Source: Streptomyces sp. MUM 178J (GTDB taxonomy: Bacteria > Actinomycetota > Actinomycetes > Streptomycetales > Streptomycetaceae). Taken from it: 64,000 nucleotides of DNA. Under the pieces are notes generated by a model that saw only the letters and a list, made by a program, of their open reading frames with translations, did not search any database and had not been told where the DNA came from. Positions 46,926 to 55,706 of this stretch are shown one piece after another. The stretch covers positions 1 through 64,000 of the forward strand of contig NZ_JADWYQ010000027.1 in assembly GCF_022414575.1 (NCBI RefSeq), written 5' to 3'. A program made the translations under genes and the position numbers. Position 1 is the stretch's first letter. The number at the start of each line of letters is the position of its first letter.

Positions 46926-48419
46926 CTGACTGTCGACCAGCTCAACGAACTCCTGCTGATGTGCTCGCTCGTGCTGCTCATCGCGGTCGTCGCGGTGCGC
47001 CTCTCCTCCCGGAGCGGTCTGCCCAGCCTGCTGCTCTACCTGGGGATCGGCATCGCGATCGGCCAGGACGGCATCTTCAACGTCCGCTTCGACAACGCCG
47101 AACTGACCCAGGTGATCGGCTATGCGGCCCTTGTGGTGATTCTGGCCGAGGGCGGTCTGGGCACCAAGTGGAAGGAGATCAGACCCGCGCTGCCGATGGC
47201 GGCCGTGCTGGCGACCGTCGGCGTCGCGGTGAGCGTGGGAGTCACCGCGGCGGGCGCGCACTACCTCGTCGGGCTGGAGTGGCGGCAGTCCCTGATCATC
47301 GGGGCGGTCGTCTCCTCGACGGACGCCGCCGCCGTCTTCTCCGTACTGCGCAAGGTGCCGCTGCCCTCACGGGTGACGGGCGCGCTGGAGGCGGAGTCCG
47401 GCTTCAACGACGCCCCCGTGGTGATCCTCGTCGTGGCCTTCTCCACGACCGGCCCCGTCGACGCGTGGTATCTGCTCATCGGCGAGATCGCACTGGAGCT
47501 GGCCATCGGCGCCGGGGTCGGCGTCGCGGTCGGCTGGCTGGGGGCGTACGGGCTGCGCAGCGTGGCGCTGCCCGCGTCCGGCCTCTACCCCATCGCCGTC
47601 ATGGCGATCGCGGTGGCGGCGTACGCGGCGGGGGCCATCGCCCACGGCAGCGGCTTCCTCGCCGTCTATCTGGCCGCGGTGGTCCTCGGGAACTCTCGGC
47701 TGCCCCACGCTCCGGCGACCCGCGGCTTCGCCGAGGGAGTGGGCTGGATCGCGCAGATCGGGATGTTCGTGCTGCTCGGCCTGCTGGTCACCCCGCACGA
47801 ACTGGTCGACGACTTCTGGCCCGCGGTGGCGGTGGGGCTGGTGCTGACGACGGTGGCGCGACCGCTGTCCGTGTTCGGCAGTCTGCTGCCGTTCCGCCTC
47901 CCGTGGCAGGAGAAGACGCTGATGTCCTGGGCCGGGCTGCGCGGCGCGGTGCCGATCATCCTGGCGACGATCCCGATGGTGTCCGGCATCCGGGGCAGCG
48001 ACCGGGTCTTCAACATCGTCTTCGTGCTGGTGGTGGTGTACACGCTGGTGCAGGGGCCGACCCTGCCCTGGCTGGCGAGGGCACTGCGGCTCGGGTCCCC
48101 GGACGCGGCCGCCGATCTGGGCATCGAGTCGGCCCCGCTGGAGCGGCTGCGCGGACATCTGCTGTCGGTGTCCATCCCGGACGGGTCGAAGATGCACGGA
48201 GTGGAGGTGGCGGAGCTGCGGCTGCCCGCCGGAGCGGCCGTCACCCTCGTCGTACGGGACGGCAAGAGCTTCGTGCCGCTGCCGACGACCGCGCTGCGGC
48301 AGGGCGACGAACTGCTGGTCGTGGCGACGGATCCGGTGCGGGACGCGGCCGAGCGGCGGCTGCGGGCCGTGGGGCAGGGCGGCAAACTGGCGTACTGGCT
48401 GGGGACCGGCCCCGGCTAG
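46926..48419 (+). CDS. CPA1-type potassium/proton antiporter with RCK-C domain
   Basis: 497 residues if translation begins at CTG 46926 (reading LTVDQLNELLLMCS), the point where relatives start MTV and where AGGAAGGA lies seven bases upstream; the ATG at 46899 has no ribosome site. Twelve helices with SSTDAAAVFSVLRKV and ESGFNDAPVVILVVAF (ion-site Asp pair), and a C-terminal TrkA-C/RCK-C domain (about 420-485, PDGSKMHGVEVAEL). A CvrA/NhaP2-like exchanger. A TTAGGTAAGGTAAC stretch at 46851-46864 half-matches an iron box but was not counted. Confidence 0.9.
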   Translation: MTVDQLNELLLMCSLVLLIAVVAVRLSSRSGLPSLLLYLGIGIAIGQDGIFNVRFDNAELTQVIGYAALVVILAEGGLGTKWKEIRPALPMAAVLATVGVAVSVGVTAAGAHYLVGLEWRQSLIIGAVVSSTDAAAVFSVLRKVPLPSRVTGALEAESGFNDAPVVILVVAFSTTGPVDAWYLLIGEIALELAIGAGVGVAVGWLGAYGLRSVALPASGLYPIAVMAIAVAAYAAGAIAHGSGFLAVYLAAVVLGNSRLPHAPATRGFAEGVGWIAQIGMFVLLGLLVTPHELVDDFWPAVAVGLVLTTVARPLSVFGSLLPFRLPWQEKTLMSWAGLRGAVPIILATIPMVSGIRGSDRVFNIVFVLVVVYTLVQGPTLPWLARALRLGSPDAAADLGIESAPLERLRGHLLSVSIPDGSKMHGVEVAELRLPAGAAVTLVVRDGKSFVPLPTTALRQGDELLVVATDPVRDAAERRLRAVGQGGKLAYWLGTGPG

Positions 48420-48686
48420 GGCGAACGGAAGATTGCGTTCCGGTTAATCGCAGGCGGGGAATGATCCGTGTCGCCGGTTTCACAGGCGGAACAGCCGAAA
48501 TCCCTGTACCATGAAGGCACACTGATCGACCAACTCTGCCTGATGCAGAGCTGGCGCGACCGTATGGCGGCCGCGGAGCCCTCACAGTGGGCCCCGGTAT
48601 CTACCGCAGTTCCGCGCAAGAGGACAGCTCTCGGCTGCTCCCGTACACCCCGGGGAGCGCTACCAGGCGGCAGAAAGGCCAGGGCC

Positions 48687-49955
48687 GTGGCATCCACGGT
48701 CGCCACCGAGAAGCGCCCGGGATACGGGCAGCTGCTGCGCACCCCCGGAGCCTGGACCTTCCTGCTCCCCGGCTTCTTCGCGCGCCAGCCCTTCGCGATG
48801 CTCACCATCGGCATCGTGCTGCTGGTGCAGCACACCACCGGCTCGTACGGGACCGCCGGCGCCGTCGCCGCCGTCACCGGTGTCTCCATGGCGCTGTTCG
48901 CTCCGCAGAGCGGCAAGCTCGCGGACCGCTTCGGGCAGCGCGCGGTGCTGCTGCCGGGCGTGGCAGTGCACGCGGCGTCGGGCGGTGCGCTGACCGCGCT
49001 GGCCCTCGCCGACGCGCCCCTGTGGGCGCTGTTCGCCGCGGCCGTGCCCACCGGCGCCTCGGTCCCCCAGGTCGGCCCCATGGTGCGGGCCCGTTGGGCG
49101 GCCAGACTGGAGGGCTCTCCGCTGATGTCGACGGCGGCGGCCTTCGAGTCCGTGACGGACGAGTTCACCTTTGTCGTCGGACCGGTGCTCGCGACCGCGC
49201 TGTGCACCGGCGTGCACCCTGCCGCCGGGCTGATCGCGGAGGCCGGGCTGACCGTCGTCGGCGGCCTCCTCTTCGCCGCCCAGCGCCGCACCCAGCCCGC
49301 CCCGCGCCCGGCCGCCACCGCGTCCGCGCCGCACGCCTCCGCGCTCTCCGTGCCGGGTGTGCGGGTGCTGGCCGTCGCCTTCCTCGGCATCGGCTCGGTC
49401 TTCGGCGGCATGCAGGTCTCGCTCACCGCCTTCTCGGAGGAGATCGGCAACCCCGGCGTCAACGGCGTGCTGTACGGGATCTTCGCCGCCGGCAACATGC
49501 TCGCCGGCGTCGCCTGCGGAGCCATCGCCTGGAAGAGCAGCCCGCGGCGGCGGCTGATCCTGGGCTATGCCGCGCTGACGCTCGCCGCCTCCGGGCTGTG
49601 GGCGGCCCACTCGGCGGTCCTGCTCGCCGCGCTCGGCCTGCTGGTCGGACTGTGCATCGCTCCGGCCCTGATCACCGGCTACACGCTCGTCGAGACCCTG
49701 GTGCCCGCCTCCGCCCGGACCGAGGCGTTCACCTGGCTGACGGGGGCGGTCGCCCTGGGCCAGGCCTCGGCGGTGACGGCAGCCGGACAACTCACCGACG
49801 CCCATGGCTCCGGCGCCGGATTCACCGTGCCGCTGATGGGCACGGCCCTCGCTCTGGCCACTCTCGTCACCCTGCGCTCGCGGCTGTTCCCGAAGACGCG
49901 GGGGCGGATCGCGGCACGTGGCGTCGGTCACCGCGTGCCCGTGACGGTGGACTGA
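48687..49955 (+). CDS. MFS transporter
   Basis: 422 residues from GTG 48687; longer starts add unfolded sequence. Twelve helices; loop 2-3 has the MFS signature QSGKLADRFGQR. YGQLLRTPGAWTFLLPGFFA is typical of a Streptomyces MFS group of unknown substrate. No regulator adjacent. The 270-base region upstream holds no clear gene. Confidence 0.9.
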   Translation: MASTVATEKRPGYGQLLRTPGAWTFLLPGFFARQPFAMLTIGIVLLVQHTTGSYGTAGAVAAVTGVSMALFAPQSGKLADRFGQRAVLLPGVAVHAASGGALTALALADAPLWALFAAAVPTGASVPQVGPMVRARWAARLEGSPLMSTAAAFESVTDEFTFVVGPVLATALCTGVHPAAGLIAEAGLTVVGGLLFAAQRRTQPAPRPAATASAPHASALSVPGVRVLAVAFLGIGSVFGGMQVSLTAFSEEIGNPGVNGVLYGIFAAGNMLAGVACGAIAWKSSPRRRLILGYAALTLAASGLWAAHSAVLLAALGLLVGLCIAPALITGYTLVETLVPASARTEAFTWLTGAVALGQASAVTAAGQLTDAHGSGAGFTVPLMGTALALATLVTLRSRLFPKTRGRIAARGVGHRVPVTVD

Positions 49956-50023
49956 AGCAGCGGAATAGGTCACTATGGAGCATCGTTAGCACTCACTGAG
50001 TCAGAGTGCCAGGAGGAAGACAA

Positions 50024-50395
50024 GTGCCGACCTACCAGTACCAGTGCACCGAGTGCGGCGAGGGCCTCGAGGCGGTGCAGAAGTTCACCGACGACGCCCT
50101 GACCGTGTGCCCCAGCTGCGACGGACGCCTGAAGAAGGTGTTCTCGGCGGTCGGCATCGTCTTCAAGGGCTCCGGCTTCTACCGCAACGACAGCCGCGGC
50201 TCGTCGTCCGGCAGCTCCCCCGCCGCTTCGTCCAAGACCTCGGCTTCGGGCTCGGAGTCGTCGTCCGCGTCGGAGTCGTCGTCCGCGTCGGAGTCGTCGT
50301 CCGCGGCGTCCGCGGCCTCCTCCTCGTCCTCGTCGGCGGCGCAGTCCTCCGACGCCAAGCCGGCCGCGGCGTCGAGCTCCGGCACCGCCGCCTGA
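50024..50395 (+). CDS. FmdB-family zinc-ribbon protein
   Basis: 123 residues from GTG 50024 with AGGAGG seven bases upstream. Zinc ribbon CTECG ... CPSCDG within VPTYQYQCTECGEGLEAVQK and LKKVFSAVGIVFKGSGFYRN D is the FmdB consensus. The C-terminal half is a Ser/Ala tail built from SSASESSS repeats, likely disordered. Role of FmdB proteins is unknown (regulatory or assembly factor suggested). Confidence 0.9.
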   Translation: MPTYQYQCTECGEGLEAVQKFTDDALTVCPSCDGRLKKVFSAVGIVFKGSGFYRNDSRGSSSGSSPAASSKTSASGSESSSASESSSASESSSAASAASSSSSSAAQSSDAKPAAASSSGTAA

Positions 50396-50489
50396 CTCAC
50401 AGCCTTCCGGGTCTCCAGGGCCCCGTCGTACACGTACGGCGGGGCCCTCGCCGTGCGCACCAGACGTACGGAAGGCGCGGTCGGCTACT

Positions 50490-51380
50490 GTGACCGCCGT
50501 GGCGACGACCAAGGCGACCAAGACGACCAACGCGACCGCAGCAGCGGCACAGACAGCTGAGATCGGTGTGATCGGCGGCTCCGGGTTCTACTCCTTCCTG
50601 GACGACGTCACCGAGATCCAGGTGGACACCCCGTACGGCAGCCCCAGCGACTCCGTCTTCCTCGGCGAGATCGCCGGCCGCCGGGTCGCCTTCCTGCCCC
50701 GGCACGGGCGGGGGCACCATCTGCCGCCCCACCGCATCAACTACCGGGCCAATCTGTGGGCCCTGCGGTCGGTGGGGGTGCGCCAGGTGCTGGCCCCCTG
50801 CGCCGTGGGCGGGCTGCGGCCGGAGTACGGGCCCGGCACGCTGCTCGTGCCCGACCAGCTGGTGGACCGCACCAAGGCCCGCGCGCAGACGTACTACGAC
50901 GGGCTGCCGCTGCCGGACGGCGTCATTCCCAATGTGGTGCATGTGTCGCCCGCCGACCCGTACTGCCCCGAAGGGCGCAGGGTCGCCCTGACCGCGGCAC
51001 GCGGGCAGGACTGGGAGGCCGTCGACGGCGGAACGCTCGTGGTCGTCGAAGGGCCCCGCTTCTCGACGCGGGCCGAGTCGCGCTGGCACGCGGCCATGGG
51101 CTGGTCGGTGGTGGGCATGACCGGCCACCCCGAAGCGGTGCTCGCCCGCGAGCTGGAGCTCTGCTACACGTCGATCACGCTGGTGACGGACCTGGACGCG
51201 GGCGCGGAGGCGGGCGAGGGCGTCTCCCACGAGGAGGTGCTGGAGGTGTTCGCCTCCAATGTGGACCGGCTGCGCAAGGTGCTGTTCGAGGCGGTGACCC
51301 TGCTGCCGGAGACCGACACCCGGCGGTGTCTGTGCACACATGCGCTGGGCGGGGTGGATCCGGGGATCGTGCTGCCCTGA
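50490..51380 (+). CDS. mtnP: S-methyl-5'-thioadenosine phosphorylase
   Basis: 296 residues from GTG 50490 (GTG 50499 possible); the first ~22 residues are Thr/Ala-rich and precede the fold. Phosphate/purine motifs: GVIGGSGFY, PRHGRGHHLPPHRINYRANL, VEGPRFSTRAESR, GMTGHPEAVLARELELCY. Salvages MTA from polyamine and methionine metabolism. Confidence 0.93.
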   Translation: MTAVATTKATKTTNATAAAAQTAEIGVIGGSGFYSFLDDVTEIQVDTPYGSPSDSVFLGEIAGRRVAFLPRHGRGHHLPPHRINYRANLWALRSVGVRQVLAPCAVGGLRPEYGPGTLLVPDQLVDRTKARAQTYYDGLPLPDGVIPNVVHVSPADPYCPEGRRVALTAARGQDWEAVDGGTLVVVEGPRFSTRAESRWHAAMGWSVVGMTGHPEAVLARELELCYTSITLVTDLDAGAEAGEGVSHEEVLEVFASNVDRLRKVLFEAVTLLPETDTRRCLCTHALGGVDPGIVLP

Positions 51381-51534
51381 CACCCGGCAGGGGCTGTGGG
51401 CACGGACCACCCATGTGAGTGAGGGAGTTGTCCACAAGGCGTCGGCCGTCCACAGGCCTCAGCGGGCTTTCGGCGGATGGCGGATCGTGAGGGGCGTTCG
51501 GTTCGACGCGCTTCTCACGACGGGCGGTACGGCG

Positions 51535-52299
51535 ATGTCCTTCTCTCCTGCTTCCTCTGCTTCCTCTGCTTCCTCTGCTTCCTCCTCCGCGGCTTCTGGG
51601 CCTGCGGCGGCGGCTGGCTCTCTGGCGGCGGCTGGTTCTCTGGCGGCGGCTGGTTCTCTGGCGGCTTCTGCTTCCGCTGCTGCCGCTTCCTCTCCTTCCT
51701 TCCGCCCCGTTTCTCCGTGCTCGGTGGCTCACCGGCTGCCGCAGTCGGTTCCTGATCCGGTCAGGGTGCCGCTGTTCGCCCCCCTGCGGGTGCGGGGCGG
51801 GAGGCAGCGGCTGCGCAGGGCGCTGCTCCGACGCCGGAGGGCGCTGGCTGCCGGGCTCGCGGTGACGGCCGCGGCGCTGGCGGCTTCGAGCGCGCACGGC
51901 CTGGAGGGGACGCGGAGCCCGGCGGGGACGGGTGCGGACGCCAAGGCGGCGGCAGCGGCGGCTCATTCGGCCCGGTCTCCGGTGGAGATGGTCTCGGCGC
52001 CGGTGCGGATCGCGGATGCGGCGACGGTCAGGCTGCTGCGGCCGGGCGATCGCGTGGATGTGATCGCCTCAGCGCTCTCACCGGCAGGGGAGGCAAGCGA
52101 GGCGCACATCGTGGCCTCGGGCGCCCAGGTGGCAGAGGTGCCACGGCCGGAGGAGTCGTCGGCTGCCTCAGCGGCCTCGGCCGCTCTGCCCCCTTCGTCC
52201 GGCGGCGGCGCGCTCGTCGTGCTGACGGTGCCGCGCCCCGTCGCCGCCGAACTCGCCGGTGCGGGCGCGACGTCCCGGCTGGCGGTGACGGTGTGCTGA
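51535..52299 (+). CDS. CpaB/RcpC-like SAF-domain protein (pilus assembly)
   Basis: 254 residues from ATG 51535. After a repetitive Ser/Ala head, a short basic segment (RRALLRRRRA) and one helix (LAAGLAVTAAALAA), the conserved part begins VSAPVRIADAATVRLLRPGD RVDVIAS and ends TVPRPVAAELAGAGATSRLAV, as in Flp pilus assembly protein CpaB. No other tad genes are in the window. The head is encoded by two tandem repeats. Confidence 0.78.
   Translation: MSFSPASSASSASSASSSAASGPAAAAGSLAAAGSLAAAGSLAASASAAAASSPSFRPVSPCSVAHRLPQSVPDPVRVPLFAPLRVRGGRQRLRRALLRRRRALAAGLAVTAAALAASSAHGLEGTRSPAGTGADAKAAAAAAHSARSPVEMVSAPVRIADAATVRLLRPGDRVDVIASALSPAGEASEAHIVASGAQVAEVPRPEESSAASAASAALPPSSGGGALVVLTVPRPVAAELAGAGATSRLAVTVC
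51549..51665. repeat. Two coding tandem repeats in the CpaB-like gene
   Basis: A nine-base CTTCCTCTG-type unit (about four copies, 51549-51585) and an 18-base GCGGCGGCTGGTTCTCTG-type unit (about three copies, 51606-51665). They encode Ser-Ala and Ala-Ala-Gly-Ser-Leu runs in the N-terminal head. Confidence 0.85.
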
Positions 52300-52428
52300 C
52301 GCCCGAGACTCGCACTGGCGCACCGTCAGATCACCTGATCCCGGGGCCCGACTGGACAGCGCCGCCCCGCACTGCCGTAGGTTTCGCTTTCGCCGGATGC
52401 CACCTTGAACACGAAGAAAGGCCCACGC

Positions 52429-52923
52429 GTGAGCGACAGCAACAAGAAGCCGAACGTCCTGGAAGGCTTCAAGGCGTTCCTGATGCGCGGCAATGTGATC
52501 GACCTCGCGGTCGCGGTCGTCATCGGCGCCGCGTTCACCAACATCGTGAACACGGTGGTGAAGGGGGTCATCAACCCGGTGGTGGGCGCGTTCGGCACCA
52601 AGGATCTGGACTCCTACAGCTCCTGCCTCAAGGGCCCCTGCGAGGTCGTGGACGGCACGGAGATCGGCATCCGGATCATGTGGGGGTCGGTGCTCGGGGC
52701 CACCCTGACCTTCCTGATCACCGCGGCGGTCGTCTACTTCCTGATGGTGCTGCCGATGTCGAAGTACCTGGCCCGCCGGGCCGAGGCGCAGAAGGCGCAA
52801 GAGGGGGCGAAGAAGACCCCGGAGGCAACCGAGCTGGAAGTGCTCAAGGAGATCCGCGACGCCCTGGTCGCACAGCGCGTCCCCGGGCAGAGCGCACCGA
52901 GCACGCAGTCTCACCAGGGCTGA
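52429..52923 (+). CDS. mscL: Large-conductance mechanosensitive channel MscL
   Basis: 164 residues from GTG 52429, AAAGG upstream. GFKAFLMRGNVIDLAVAVVI GAAF, then NPVVGAF, is the first MscL helix; the second is LTFLITAAVVYFLMVLPMSK; the cytoplasmic helix ends VLKEIRDAL. Opens under membrane tension to relieve osmotic downshock. Confidence 0.96.
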   Translation: MSDSNKKPNVLEGFKAFLMRGNVIDLAVAVVIGAAFTNIVNTVVKGVINPVVGAFGTKDLDSYSSCLKGPCEVVDGTEIGIRIMWGSVLGATLTFLITAAVVYFLMVLPMSKYLARRAEAQKAQEGAKKTPEATELEVLKEIRDALVAQRVPGQSAPSTQSHQG

Positions 52924-52926
52924 CTC

Positions 52927-52979
52927 CTCAGAGACCGACCGCTCAGAGACCGACCGCTCAGAGACCGACCGCTCAGAGA
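52927..52979. repeat. 15-base tandem repeat after mscL
   Basis: CTCAGAGACCGACCG occurs three times (52927-52971) plus a half copy that supplies the stop codon of the next, convergent small gene. Confidence 0.9.
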
Positions 52980-53194
52980 TGGTGGGGCGGCTTCTCGTCG
53001 AGGAAGCGCGCCAGATCCGCGGCGCTGTCGCCGCTGCCCGGAGCCCGCTCGCCCCACCCACGGTCCGTATCGTCCGCGGACTGCTGGTCCAGCGGATCGT
53101 CGAAGATCAGTTTCGGCGTTGATGCGGGATCGGGACCGGACTTCTGCCGAAGCCGCTCCGCTGCTCGCGGTCCGGGGGCGGGGGCGGTGCTCAT
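52973..53194 (-). CDS. Small acidic protein, unknown
   Basis: 73 residues, MSTAPAPGPRAAERLRQKSG, ending ADLARFLDEKPPHHL. No motif known to me; the middle (TPKLIFDDPLDQQSADDTDR GW) looks conserved-type rather than random. The stop lies in a tandem repeat. Such proteins occur beside mscL in other Streptomyces as I recall. Confidence 0.6.
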   Translation of the reverse strand: MSTAPAPGPRAAERLRQKSGPDPASTPKLIFDDPLDQQSADDTDRGWGERAPGSGDSAADLARFLDEKPPHHL

Positions 53195-53566
53195 ACCTCA
53201 AGGGTACGGCCCTCAAGGGTGCGGCGGATCGCGCAGTTGAGCCGCCGCCCTTCGGGGGCCTCGCAGACCGCGGGGACCTCCGGGCCTCGCAGACCTCGGG
53301 GCTCTTGGGGCCGCTCGCCGTGGCGAAGCGACCGGACTGGCCCTCTGCCGGCCGTCCGGGGCGGCGCTGACGGCGACGCCGGACGACGTGAAGCGCCGGC
53401 TGTTCCCGGTGCTGGAGGTGACGGTGGAGCACACCGCAGGGGAGGCAGCGGTTGCGGTCGGCGTGACGCTCACCTGTCGGGCGGGGCAGAGAGGTCGTGA
53501 AACGCTTCTGAGCTCCGCAGGTCTTCGGCCGCCGCCCGGACAACCCGCGTGGTACCCATGGGCGTT
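53195..53566. other. Intergenic region with a coding-like scrap
   Basis: About 370 bases. Direct repeats of CCTCGCAGACC type lie near 53260-53300. From 53370 to 53500 a plus frame reads LTATPDDVKRRLFPVLEVTV, then EHTAGEAAVAVGVTLTC, with good codon bias but no start or proper end: perhaps a gene remnant of unknown family. Confidence 0.4.
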
Positions 53567-54667
53567 ATGACGGAGAAAGCCCGGCGGGATCGGGAAGCGA
53601 CCGGACTGCGTGATGCGCTGACGGATGTGGCGGGACTGCGGGTGGGGCATGCGCGGGCGCCGGGCGAGCGGGCGCTCAGCGGCACGACCGTCGTCCTCGC
53701 GCCGGAGGGCGGTGCCGTCGCGGCCGTGGATGTGCGCGGCGGCGGGCCCGGCACCAGGGAGACCGACGCCCTGGACCCCCGCAATCTGGTGCAGCGGGTG
53801 GAGGCGGTCGTGCTGACCGGCGGCAGCGCGTTCGGCCTGGATTCAGCCGGCGGGGTGATGGCATGGCTGGAGGAGCGGGGACGCGGCGTCCGGGTGGGGT
53901 CCGATCCGGCGCAGGTGGTTCCGGTGGTTCCGGCGGCCTGTGTGTTCGACCTGGGGCGCGGCGGCGACTGGCTTGCGCGGCCTGACGCGGACACGGGGCG
54001 GGCCGCGGTGCGGGCGGCGGCGGAGACGGCGGAGGGGGCCGCCGTCGAGGAAGGGTCCGTGGGTGCGGGGACGGGTGCGCTGGTGGGCCCGCTCAAGGGC
54101 GGCGTCGGCACGGCGAGCACCCGGCTGGATTCGGGGGTCACCGTCGCCGCGCTGGTCGTCGCCAATGCGGCGGGGTCGGTGGTCGACCCGGGGACGGGCG
54201 CGCTGTACGGACGGTTGGAGGACTATGTCGCGGGCCGCGTCGCGGCGCCCTCCCCAAAGACGCGTGCGGCGGCCGAGCGGACACTCGCGGAGGTCCGGGA
54301 GAAGATGGGGCCGCCCCCGCTCAACACCACGCTGGCGGTGGTGGCCACGGACGCGGAGCTCACCCGCGCCCAGGCGCAGAAGCTCGCGGGCACGGCGCAC
54401 GACGGTATCGCGCGCGCCGTGCGCCCCGTGCATCTGCTGCATGACGGCGACACCGTCTTCACTCTGGCGACGGGCGGCGCGGGTCCGCTCGACACCGCGG
54501 ACCCGCTGGCCCTCAACCCGGTTCTGGCGGCCGGTGCGTCCGTGGTGACCAGGGCGATCGTCCGGGCGGTCCTGGCCGCGGAGTCCGTCGAGGGGCCCGG
54601 CGGGACCTTCCCCTCTTACCGTGCGCTGTACGGATTCGAGCCGCGCTCCCCCGGCGGCTTCAACTGA
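53567..54667 (+). CDS. P1-family (DmpA-like) aminopeptidase
   Basis: 366 residues from ATG 53567 (ATG 53558 and 53549 also in frame). VVLTGGSAFGLDSAGGVMAW and the self-cleavage region PPPLNTTLAVVATDAEL, where the Thr/Ser nucleophile is released, mark the DmpA/BapA-type Ntn peptidases. Acts on N-terminal or beta-amino acids of peptides; cytoplasmic. Confidence 0.9.
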   Translation: MTEKARRDREATGLRDALTDVAGLRVGHARAPGERALSGTTVVLAPEGGAVAAVDVRGGGPGTRETDALDPRNLVQRVEAVVLTGGSAFGLDSAGGVMAWLEERGRGVRVGSDPAQVVPVVPAACVFDLGRGGDWLARPDADTGRAAVRAAAETAEGAAVEEGSVGAGTGALVGPLKGGVGTASTRLDSGVTVAALVVANAAGSVVDPGTGALYGRLEDYVAGRVAAPSPKTRAAAERTLAEVREKMGPPPLNTTLAVVATDAELTRAQAQKLAGTAHDGIARAVRPVHLLHDGDTVFTLATGGAGPLDTADPLALNPVLAAGASVVTRAIVRAVLAAESVEGPGGTFPSYRALYGFEPRSPGGFN

Positions 54668-54813
54668 CCGGAAAGCCACGATTGCTGGCCGGGGGCGCAC
54701 GGGAACCTCATATGCGCCCCCTTCGTTTTGCCGAACCGCAGACACGTTGTCAGACCGAGGGACTACGTTTAGCAATCACCGAGTGACATGTGGCGACGGC
54801 CTGGAGACCGACC

Positions 54814-55569
54814 TTGAACGATCCGCACGAGACACCCGAGAGCCATCTTGAGCGACTTCTGGGTCGGGCGCTCAACTCCTTCGAGCTGCCCGACGCGACC
54901 GTCGAGCGGCTTGAGTCGGCGCTGGCGCACGCCAGTTCGCTGCACTCGTCGCACCACAGCGCGACACTGCACCGCTCGCTGTACCGGCACGCGTATCTGC
55001 TCAGCGACGGCAGCTCGCTCACCCTCTGGGAGCTGGTGCACAACACCGGCCGGGACGGCGAGGAGCAGCACGAGCTGTACGAGGTCGAGGCGGAGGCCAG
55101 GCTGGCCGCGTCCCGGCTGTCGCCCGCGTCCCCGGCGGGCGGGGGCCGCGGCCCGCTGGGCGGGTTCGAGGACGACTTCGACGCGGACTTCGAGCTGCTG
55201 GCGTCGCTGATGGTGACGCCGCCGGCCCCGGCGCCGCGGGTGTACGTCCCGGACGACTCGGCCGACCATGCCCGCCGGGTCCTGCGCCGCGCGGAGAACG
55301 CGGACCGGCCGGGCGAGCAGACCGCCCGGCGGCTGCGGGCGGCCTTTGCCCACCACATCACCCAGGTGTTCGGCCGCCAGTGCCGGGTGGCCGGCAAGGA
55401 CGCCGGCTTCACGCTCTACGAGCACGGGTTTCTGCTGCTCGACGGCAGTGAGACAAGCCTGTGGGAGGTCGAGCACACGGCGACGCCGGACGGCCGCCAT
55501 ATGTGCGAGGTGTACGGGGACGAGGGCGCCGCCCGCGCGGCGATGGAGCACCGCGCGCAGGTGCGCTGA
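54814..55569 (+). CDS. DUF6227 protein
   Basis: 251 residues from TTG 54814 (LNDPHETPESHLERLLGRAL), where GGAGA lies six bases upstream and relatives start MNDP; a GTG at 54790 lacks a ribosome site. Two related halves each contain an LLxDGSxxxLWELVHN-type block (YLLSDGSSLTLWELVHNT; FLLLDGSETSLWEVEHT), so the protein is an internal duplication. Function unknown; conserved across Streptomyces. Confidence 0.85.
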   Translation: MNDPHETPESHLERLLGRALNSFELPDATVERLESALAHASSLHSSHHSATLHRSLYRHAYLLSDGSSLTLWELVHNTGRDGEEQHELYEVEAEARLAASRLSPASPAGGGRGPLGGFEDDFDADFELLASLMVTPPAPAPRVYVPDDSADHARRVLRRAENADRPGEQTARRLRAAFAHHITQVFGRQCRVAGKDAGFTLYEHGFLLLDGSETSLWEVEHTATPDGRHMCEVYGDEGAARAAMEHRAQVR

Positions 55570-55706
55570 CCGTCGTCCCTGTCCTTCGGCCGCATCCTCA
55601 AGCGGACGAGATCGGCCTCGTCGGGGTTCCAGGCACAGGGGTCCGGGGGCGGAGCCCTGAAAACGGGGTCCGAGGCGAGCCCCGGACCCCGTCGCGCGAT
55701 GGGTTT

